Shown here piece after piece: positions 56,012 through 64,000 of a stretch of 64,000 bases of DNA; the first letter of the stretch is position 1; each line of letters starts with the position of its first letter. The stretch comes from Beverwykella pulmonaria (lineage: Eukaryota > Ascomycota > Dothideomycetes > Pleosporales > Melanommataceae). The notes beneath the pieces were generated by a model. That model was not told where the DNA came from. It did no database searches and saw nothing but the letters and a program-made list of their open reading frames with translations. The stretch lies in assembly GCA_001599595.1 (NCBI GenBank), contig BCHH01000010.1, forward strand, positions 1,991,035-2,055,034, written 5' to 3'. The position numbers and the translations under genes are program-made.

Positions 56012-56671
56012 CTTAGCTAGGCGTTTGTATGTTCTGTGCAATATTCTATTTCTAAGGATAAAAGTGGTGTTTTGCTTAAGGGAAATGAAGTGGATGCAGT
56101 GACACTTATGATGAACACATCGTAAGATCGTATGACAATCCCCGCTCCACATTAAAGGATTGTGCAAGGCAGAAATTCTGCCAGCCAGCCACATAATGGT
56201 GGTTTGACCACTGCCGAGGACAACATGATGTCGCGTGATGTATTACCATCTTCAGGTGCCCGCCAAGGTTATTCAGCTGCCCTGCTCAATCAATGACATG
56301 TACAGACAACTCGTATAAGTAATTGGCAACTTAACCGCAACCCACAATCTGTCGTATGCTAAAATCGGAAAAGTTCTGGACACGACTGTCATCGGGTTCT
56401 CCGTCACCCGATTTTGTTAGCGATTGTGGAAATTGCTATGATAGCCCGCACCAACCACGTATCTTTATAATATCGCTCTCTATAAATTGAGGTTATATAG
56501 GCAGTAGTAGGGGCCTATATTATACTCTCAATTGGCCATGTATCGTGCGTATGGCATCAACGCGCATTGTTTGACGAGCTAGTACCGGTAACGTACATAA
56601 TAAGCGAGCTGCACATTCAAGCGAGCTGCGCACCCCACCAACTTGTTGTAACACGCCATCTATTAACTACA
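56012..56671. other. Spacer with a weak repeat remnant
   Basis: No gene was recognised. GCCGAGGACAACATGATGTC near 56213 resembles the inner edge of the TGTAAGC family but lacks its terminus. Confidence 0.35.
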
Positions 56672-56875
56672 ATGGCTCAACTATCTACAACTACATTGCC
56701 GTACAATGAAGCAGACACGCTCCTTGCTCTCTCGGCTCTTAATTCTGCCCAAATATTGAGCATGCGCAGCGCTGCAGCAACGTTTAATGTCCCTGAAAGC
56801 ACCCTCCGCAGCGTACGCGCTGGAGTATCTCAAACACTCCCCTGGAAATCTCGTGTCATTGGTGCACATGGCTAG
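56672..56875 (+). pseudogene. N-terminal scrap of a pogo/Fot-type transposase
   Basis: From an ATG, the 67-residue frame reads MAQLSTTTLPYNEADTLLAL and SMRSAAATFNVPESTLRS. This is the psq-type helix-turn-helix that begins fungal pogo-like transposases. It stops at 56873-56875, before the CENP-B-like and DDE domains, so it is a relic. Confidence 0.65.
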
Positions 56876-58396
56876 AGCCCTCACCCATGATGCCGGACGC
56901 CGAGGCAAATTCGCCTTGGAGGTGCACATTCCCGACTGCATGTTATTGTCGGTTTATACGAAGCTTTTGCTCCTTATCTGCTATGTCTGCCCTTCGCCAC
57001 ATCGTTCCGAAGAGGGCATGAATCGCGGCTTGAATAACCTGCGCTAAGCGCTGCCGTACAATATTTCTGCTAATGAGGGATAGAGGAATGATTAAATCAT
57101 GGAAAGCATGGCTAAACTTGTTAGAGTCAATTGTGTCGCCGTCAGCGCGGACTAACTAAAGGGATAAGGCTTCATAGAACGAGGCACAAGGACTTGACAA
57201 TCTCGGGTATGATGAACAGCAACTAGGTCGAAAACTTTCTATGGAACCATTAGGCGGATCGGGTCACATCAAGCACTCCACCGGCGAACCCACTGCCATA
57301 ATAGAAGCTAAACACGAATGGGAAACGCGTCCTCCACTTTTACCATAGCACAAAGGTACAATCTCTTTCCAGTGTTATATAGCCTACTTTTCTAAGCAGT
57401 GTCTTGTGGCGAATATGCTAGCATCAAGTTAAAGCAAGATATTGCTTTTTAGTAATTTCTGATTTTACAATGCCCGGGTCCTTAGCCACTTTCATTCCGG
57501 ACGCACCATTCCAGCCCATCGGAGCTATGATTGGCTGATACGTTGTCCGCGCTAATTCCTTGTTCTGCCTTTTTTACAACAAAGTCGGTCTCACGTCAAC
57601 CATGGCACACATGGTGGCAAAAATCCCTTTCACATTTACACTTAGCCTTTGACGAAGCACTCTTCTTCCTTAGCTATAATAGCTAAAAAAAATTTCTTTG
57701 TATTGTCTTATTTCAACTGTATTATATTTTACTATAATTACGAAGAATAGTGTTGAAATAAGAGAGGGTTAAAGTGCGTGCCTATTAGTAGGTTGGAGTG
57801 CAACTTTTTTTAACCGTTGTGTACGGCCGATGATTAAAATAAAGCTGCACAACCTTCAGCCTCAATTTCATCTCCACCAAATTTGGCCCCAGTACCCAAA
57901 CCATAATATCCGAACACGTGGAGGGACCCATTTGTTTATTCGGGATGAGATTATAAGCACTAGTGTTAGCATTTTCTGGGCAGACCTTAACTTAGACTAG
58001 CATTATCCGGAGCTGAATAAAGTTCACCAAGTACACGGGTCCAACATGCATGGTACTTATACGTAAGATTATGTTTAAACATCCCCATTGTCCTAAAATC
58101 GACTAAGGTACAACAAGCGCACAGATTCAGGTTCTTTGTACGGTGCCTAGAGGATATACTCGTGTCATACAGTGTCGGAATATCAACATGCAACAACAGA
58201 AACACCGCGTCCGACCGTCGATGGCTGATAGATGTGCTCAAGCTTCACGGCAAAGCCCTTTATCCATATGGAGTAGTAATAATCCCCTGGTTCCTATATA
58301 TCTGCTCAACGTTCCCCGTCACTTCAGTTCATCCGATCATTAGTTTTTTTTTTCTCCTAAACCAATACTGTAATTGTTCAAAGTTTAATCATCACC
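56876..58396. other. Gene-poor AT-rich region
   Basis: About 1.5 kb. No DDE transposase domain could be followed from the scrap upstream, and no other gene is recognised. Confidence 0.4.
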
Positions 58397-60154
58397 ATGG
58401 GCCGAGTAACTTCACTCGCTACCGTTGGCCTTCTCGCCGCTATCACCGCAGCATCCGCTCGTCCTGCTATCCCTAAACGCCAAGATGATCCCCAGACCGG
58501 ACCCACTTTCGCGGACATTACACCATCCGCCGACATCAATTGGGTTGACTGCTACGGAAAAAATCTTCAGTGTACCTATCTGACAGTCCCCCTCGACTAT
58601 GCAGACAGTTCAGCTGGAACTACGGATATAGCTTTTATCAGATATCTGCTTGACAAGGACGCTGAGGACTTACTTTTCAATCCGGGTGAGCCTTCTATCT
58701 TCTTTTTAATCAAACACTGCTGATATAGTAATAGGCGGCCCTGGAGAAGGAGGTGTTGATTTTGTCGTTAGTTCGGGAGAGGATTTTGCAAAGAGATGGA
58801 ATTACAACTTCGTCAGTTTCGATCCCCGAGGAGTCAAGAACACGGGCCCAAGGATCGCCTGTTCTCACAATGAGACGGTCCCGCTTACTCGCCGACAAGA
58901 TAGCCACATGGGTAATCTAAAAGAGGCGTGGGATGAGAATCTGAAGAAGAATAAAGCCTGCTCCGATGCCAACAAGGGCACCAAAGCCAAATTTGTAGGC
59001 ACGTCGGCCGTTGTCCAGGACATGATGCATTTCACCAAACTCCAGGCCGAATCAAAAGGCAAAGACCCTGACAAGGCACAAATCAACTACTATGGAGTAT
59101 CGTATGGTACAGGCATAGGCCAGACGCTTGTAGCTATGTACCCTGATCGCATTCGACGCGTGCTTCTCGATGGCAATCTCTACGGTGTCGCTCATTACCA
59201 AGGTTGGGAACCCTCGGGTATTGACGACTTCGCCCACGCTATATGGCTGTTCTCCAAACTCTGCTTCGAGGCCGGACCAGAATGGTGCGTTTTAGCACAG
59301 GACCAAGCTTCCATTGATGACGTCCATGCACGCTTCAATAAGGTCGTGGAAAAGCTGGAGAAGGAGCCTATCACTCTTGGAGAGATCACCTTGGATCACA
59401 ACAAGTTTTTGGGTCAAGTCCAACAATGGATGTATTTTCCACGTCTTCAAAATGGTTATTCCCTCCTTGCAAACGCTACCTTGGCCGTAGAGAAGAACGA
59501 TATAGCTGCGCTCACCAGCAACGCCGTTAAGAAGCGCGATAACCCCACTAGCTCTGGTGATGAGCTCACAATCATCACTGCGGTTGATATCGCAGGAAGG
59601 TATCCTTGGAAGAACTACGAGGACTGGAAGGCCGCTGCCGAGCGACTTGCAATGACCGCTCCCTATGGTGCTTTTGGCTATTCCACTTCCAATGGGTAAG
59701 TCTGAACACTTCTTATCCTTGAAAGACTCTTCTTCAGACCCGCTGAATTTTTGTGTCTCTAGTCTCATCGGCCTTGCTATGGATGCATTTGTTCCCCCAG
59801 AGAGCCAGCTCTTCTCGGGTTTTCAATCCGTAAATACAAGTTTCCCTGTTCTTTTTGTGAACACCGTAGCAGACCCCGTAAGTTTAAATCTCGTATAGAT
59901 AGTAAAACATGCTAATAACACCTCAGGTGACACCCATGAGTTCTGCTAATCAGATGTCCCGCCTGTTCCAAGACTCCATAGTCTTTATCCAAAACTCACC
60001 GGGCCACGGCTTTGCGAATGCACCTTCGAAATGCACCAAGGATATTATCGCTGGGTATTTCCTCGACGGCAAACTGCCTGCTAAAGACACTTGGTGTGAG
60101 CCAGATGTTGATGCTAACTTTTATTTTGGTGGACCAGATCCCGAGGCTCAGTAG
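58397..60154 (+). CDS. Secreted alpha/beta hydrolase, TAP-like peptidase
   Basis: Exons 58397-58685, 58735-59695, 59763-59877 and 59927-60154 (introns of 49, 67 and 49 bp) give 530 residues. This family includes tripeptidyl aminopeptidases that trim N-terminal peptides outside the cell. A signal peptide (MGRVTSLATVGLLAAITAAS) is followed by a KR site at about residue 31. The oxyanion loop NPGGPGEGGVDF is restored by the first splice. The nucleophile is in YYGVSYGTGIG, the Asp in FVNTVADPVTPM across the last intron and the His in SPGHGF near the C-terminus. The FDPRGVKNTGPR region is typical. Triad and length look intact. Confidence 0.9.
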
Positions 60155-61280
60155 GTAAAATCTGGGATCATGCTGTTTATTACCTTTTTATTTGATTAAA
60201 GGTTTATGTTGATAGGGATCTTACAGCTAGCTGCATAGTGGTGCGAGCACTAGTCGGCAAGGCATAAGACAGTTGTACGGTGTACACAGCGTACGGGGAT
60301 AGTAGGGTGGGCAACAGGTTTCTGGTTATTGCTCTGCTAGTCTATGTACGAACGCGAGCGATATTTAAGGAGGCGCGCTCGTGCACGGGCATCACGTGGT
60401 ATAACCACGTGATCCTATACCGGGCTAGACATACTTTACGCCGTATCGCTCCTGCGTACGGACAGTTTATGTAATTCATGCCATACAAATTTTTTTTATT
60501 CAAACAGTCCTCAATAGATATTTAAGTATATTATTGATTTTGGTCAACCTTATAGATATATTTAGACTCTTCACCTTTACCTATATTATCAACGTCCTCT
60601 CTCGTATTCACTAGACCTCGCAGCGTGACTCTGCGTCCGAAGGCATCAACCTTGTCTCTGCATAGGTTCACGAGACAGTGATTCTCCCTACCGCAACGGG
60701 GGTTAAATATACTAACGCCCCACCAGCCTGGGAACCTGATGCTTTTGAAGTTCAGAGCCAGCGCAGAGACGTCGTGTCGGCAGCGATGTTGGTGGTCGAA
60801 GCTGCGCTGGGGTGAGGCAGCGCAGAGTTTTCACGCCACCACAACATACGCGCGACACACCCACGACAGTCGGAAACGGTTCGCGAACTCTATCAAGACA
60901 AAGAGTTACCTTTAAAGACCTCACAAGCGGCAGTAAAACAACTACAAAGACAATAAGCCCTACTCTCCTCACCTCACACCCGCAAGCGGACGAAACAACC
61001 CTCGGTCCAGACCTCTCATCTCTATGCTAGACAAAGCTCTCACCACCCCTCGCCTCTAAATCTATACCCTGTTGGATATCCACGATTGTAAGACGTGGAC
61101 TCGTCACTCTCCTCTTGCTGGGGAGGAGAACCTAGGCTGGGACCCTAGAGTATGGAAGAGGATGGTCCTACGGGACTGGGTAGTCATGTTGCAACGGCAA
61201 CTAGTCATGTCGCAACGGCGGGGGCTGGGATAATAATAGGCGCGTTCTACACCAACAGAGCACAAGGGAGAGGAGGAGGA
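60155..61280. other. Gene-poor region
   Basis: About 1.1 kb. Open frames at 60712-61030 on both strands have no domain that I recognise; they could be remains of a retroelement. Confidence 0.35.
60391..60413. repeat. Perfect inverted repeat with CACGTG cores
   Basis: Arms ATCACGTGGT and ACCACGTGAT are separated by ATA. Each arm carries an E-box-like CACGTG. Confidence 0.7.
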
Positions 61281-61285
61281 GAAAG

Positions 61286-61475
61286 TGTCGGCCTGTGGGT
61301 CACATGGTGAGACACCTTAATGTTTGCTCATGTGACTCACCTCTATGTTTGCGATTGTGTACCTTGGCAGGCTCCTAGCTTGCCTAGTAAGACTATAGAT
61401 ATCTCTCCGGTAGCTCCTCCGTAGAATCAATACAACAATCATCTTTCTCTCTATCTACTTCGTCACATCACAACA
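61286..61475. mobile_element. 190-bp solo LTR with 5-bp target duplication
   Basis: Starts TGTCGGCCTGTGG and ends CACATCACAACA. GAAAG flanks it on both sides (61281-61285 and 61476-61480). TG/CA ends, a CTATAGATAT promoter-like block and a CA-rich 3' part fit an LTR. Confidence 0.75.
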
Positions 61476-61480
61476 GAAAG

Positions 61481-62933
61481 CAAGGAGCGGACAACTATGG
61501 TACAAAGGGCAATCCTCCATATAAGGGAGACATCACTATTATAGGCAAGCGTGACAGGGTGGGTGGTCGAGGCTAGAGGACAACAGCAACCCACGGGCGC
61601 AGGCGTGACGCTTGCGCTTACCTAGGGATGCGCATATGTGGCACACGAGTGAAAGGTTTTTTTTCCCCAGTACAGGGAAGCCTTCGGGAGCTGCTTCTAC
61701 GAAGAGCTAGCTGGATTTTTTTTTGTTTATCTGGTATAAATAATGGCAATACTCTGCATAGCTCTATCGAGGGCTGTATAACAGAGCGTAAATAGAATAT
61801 ATTACTATAATTAGGGAGAATGTGATAGTGGTGGCTTAATACAAAAAACAAATCGTATATCAACATAGGACTAGAATTAATTAGCTTACCTAGCTGTGAG
61901 GGATACTTGTGTTCCTAGAGGGTCTTTTGCGGAGGCCGCTCAGAGGCCTATTGGGGCCGTGTGCCTACGAGTCACGTGACGTACCCTTAGTGACCTGTCA
62001 GGCCGTGGATCTATAGGTCACGGGACATACCATACATATAACTTTCTCCAAATCCTCCGAGTATTTTTAAGGATTCGTCTCTATATAGATTAATCGAGCT
62101 TATTTGTCCTAATTCATCTGTTATTCTGTTCCCTGCCACTGCCAGACCCGCATTACCACACGTGCTTCAATACCATATACTCAAAATGTAACGGTTTCGG
62201 CTTGTTCTGATGTAGTTAGTTGATCATCTTCGGACGGCTTATAAGCTGATCTGACTTGATCTGTCCTAGAACAACGCAGTCGCCATTTGATCATTGTCCC
62301 CATAAGAAAACCCTTACACAAAATATACCCAATTCATCAAGTTTCCAATCAATTTTGCAATTTACGGCCTCAATATCGTTGATTTGATCAATCAAATCAG
62401 CTTACGACGGCCCCAGACCCAATCAACTCAAGACTGAGAGCTCCACTTGATCGATTTGATTGATATCATCTCTGTGTAAGATGCTTGTACCGTGTATGCC
62501 TGGTCAATAGATTGAGACGAAGTTGAAAAACCAGAAGGGTAGTTGTTAGGGTGAGCTGATCTTGCAAAGTATGAGTGTAGAAACACGGTGACGGATGGGG
62601 ATGTCGTTGGTGGTCGAGGTGATGGGGGAACGTGATCATATATCTAAAGGTACGGTTGTGCATCTTTATTGGACTGCTAATTTGGTTATCGGAATTTCTT
62701 AGATCTCCCACAGTCGTGCTACACCGTTTGAACGTATTTTAGGCCAGTAATTAGTGAATCTCGTCACTGCAAAGCATCACCCGCTTATTCATGTCACGAG
62801 AACGAGGCATTAGCTATAATATATTAATTTATTTGCTGTTGCTACACGCGTAGCAGGGGGGTTTGCTTGACTATAGCAGCGTGAGATTTCTTGCCCGAAC
62901 CCCCTTTAATGCGCTTTTATTGGATTTTAGATC
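61481..62933. other. Repeat-rich gene-poor tract
   Basis: No gene was recognised. At 62380-62460 TTGATC/GATCAA words recur in both orientations and form several small hairpins. Confidence 0.35.
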
Positions 62934-63041
62934 AGGTGAATTGAGCTCTCTGTGTGTCAGAGAAGGTTGGGCGAGAGGACCCCTATATATAGCTAGGATA
63001 ATGGCACGTGACATAGTGATGCACGTGATATAACCGTAACA
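62934..63041. repeat. Copy of the 124-bp LTR-like element (left end missing)
   Basis: AGGTGAATTGAGCTCTCTGT through CCGTAACA matches 47520-47627 with about five substitutions. The first 16 bp of the element are absent. Confidence 0.75.
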
Positions 63042-63807
63042 GCTTTTATGTAGTATTTTGATTTCCGTCCCTAGATCAATAGCACTCTAATAAGATTAGA
63101 CTAATTCTCTAGGGCAAGTAAGTACAGTAGAGCGTTAACCAAGAGTGTCAATCAGCCATTGGGGGACTAAAATAGATTTAATTTATGAACTGACTGTCAT
63201 GAGCAAGCTCTATACCACTCGACCACGCTACCTAAAAAGGTTCAGTGAACCCAATAGGGTGAGGTGCGTATAGAATAACATATATACCGTGACAATGGCG
63301 TAGGATGTCTTCCGTTCTCATATCAGTCCGTTTACCGCATCCTTGGAGCCACCGAGAGCTTGAGCAGCTAGTAGATTATAATTATTTCTAAGCGAGGTAA
63401 TTAGGCGAACTGAACTATATATATACTACTCTAACAAGTTTGGATGGTTGTTCTTTTGCTTAAACGATTACCTGTTAGACCCCTGCTGCGCACTCTGAGG
63501 TGGAAAGACGCGGTATATTATAAGCATTTTAACCGGCCAAATACATTGCTAGATGAACCAACCAATAAGGAACGCTGCAGCAAATCCCGTTCACCGATCT
63601 CTTCCAAACAACACACATGACTCGTTCTCAGTACAACGGTAATTCTAAACCAAGTGATGTAGGATTATCCATTCTGCAAAGTAACATTGCCGTGAAAGAA
63701 TAAAGTAGTTACAGATTGCAAGATTATCTACCCTGTGAGAGCATAGAAAATATAAGAACAAATCACCCAACGACGTATCAAGTCTTCTAACTTCAGAAAC
63801 TAGAAAC
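63042..63807. other. Intergenic region before the terminal gene
   Basis: No gene was recognised. It would hold the promoter of the gene starting at 63808. Confidence 0.4.
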
Positions 63808-64000
63808 ATGAAGCTCCTTACCTCTTTGCTCTTCTTTCACTGTATTGCAGCGCTGCCAACCATAGGCATCGATCCTACACCGAACATCACACTAAGCAAT
63901 CTAATCTCCTCCGGCAGCGCCTGCTTTAACGGATCCCTGAACACCGTGCTCACAACCATTAATAGCACGACAGGTGTCTATCGGATGAAGCACATCCTTG
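63808..64000 (+). CDS. Secreted protein, 5' part only (runs off the window)
   Basis: The frame opens with a signal peptide MKLLTSLLFFHCIAALPTIG and continues open to the edge of the window (64 residues). The stretch SGSACFNGS with Thr/Asn-rich surroundings and NxS/T sequons suggests an extracellular protein. The SGxxC...GS start faintly resembles the DUF4360-type gene at 52131, but too little is present to assign a family. Confidence 0.6.
   Translation, partial: MKLLTSLLFFHCIAALPTIGIDPTPNITLSNLISSGSACFNGSLNTVLTTINSTTGVYRMKHIL

Noticed and set aside
60712..61030. Overlapping plus and minus frames rich in Arg/Thr
   Set aside because: Considered as a retroelement gag remnant, but no zinc knuckle or other marker is visible on either strand.
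62380..62460. Cluster of TTGATC/GATCAA words
   Set aside because: Considered as a regulatory array or hairpin-forming repeat. The spacing is irregular and there is no gene close by.
63196..63232. tRNA-like start on the minus strand (GGTAGCGTGGTCGAGTGG)
   Set aside because: It resembles a Leu/Ser tRNA 5' half with an A-box, but no matching acceptor 3' strand, T-loop (GGTTCGAATCC type) or plausible anticodon arm follows, so it is not called a tRNA gene.
1..64000. CRISPR array, rRNA genes, bacterial-type operons or phage genes
   Set aside because: None were seen. The gene structures are eukaryotic throughout.

Overview
The window is nuclear DNA of a filamentous ascomycete (Pezizomycotina). Protein genes are broken by short GT-AG introns (about 40-90 bp). 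There are HET-domain, C2H2/fungal_trans, AA9 and NRPS-type genes, and decayed repeats carry C-to-T/G-to-A changes typical of RIP. No bacterial operon signals are seen. Exon models were built by joining reading frames at consensus splice sites and checking that the coding length is a multiple of three.

Layout. 0.3-8.8 kb: a molybdenum hydroxylase of the xanthine dehydrogenase family and a two-finger C2H2/fungal_trans regulator. 9.1-27.1 kb: an interrupted stretch with an F-box-like gene, a decayed NRPS A-T-C module, small mobile elements, a prolyl-iminopeptidase-like hydrolase, a Ca2+/H+ exchanger, two fused kinase fragments and a HET gene. 27.3-28.4 kb: a HET pseudogene starting at a mobile element. 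29.4-31.0 kb: a secreted Cys-rich protein. 31.4-42.4 kb: a compact catabolic block with a Dal5/TNA1-type MFS carrier, a phenol-hydroxylase-type FAD monooxygenase, an amidase, a NodB-fold (cyclic-imide-hydrolase-type) hydrolase and a salicylate-hydroxylase-type FAD monooxygenase. 43-64 kb: a frameshifted AA9 LPMO, a repeat-rich AT-rich tract, a DUF4360-type secreted protein, a CotH-kinase-like protein, a TAP-like secreted peptidase and the start of another secreted protein.

How it fits together. The hydroxylase, regulator, carrier, two monooxygenases, amidase and NodB-type hydrolase match in kind the hxnS, hxnR, hxnP/hxnZ, hxnV, hxnX, hxnN and hxnM genes of the nicotinate catabolic system known from Aspergillus nidulans. 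I infer a split hxn-type cluster for growth on nicotinate or a related N-heterocycle, cut in two by about 23 kb of unrelated genes, relics and small transposons. hxnT, hxnW and hxnY equivalents are not in the window.

The mobile-element content is the second main result. It includes a 63-bp element with two copies each flanked by its own perfect 5-bp target duplication, a ~133-bp family with TGTAAGC/GCTTACA ends in at least six places, a MITE with 44-bp inverted repeats, two solo-LTR-like elements with target duplications, and a mutated Tc1/mariner-like relic with a TA duplication.
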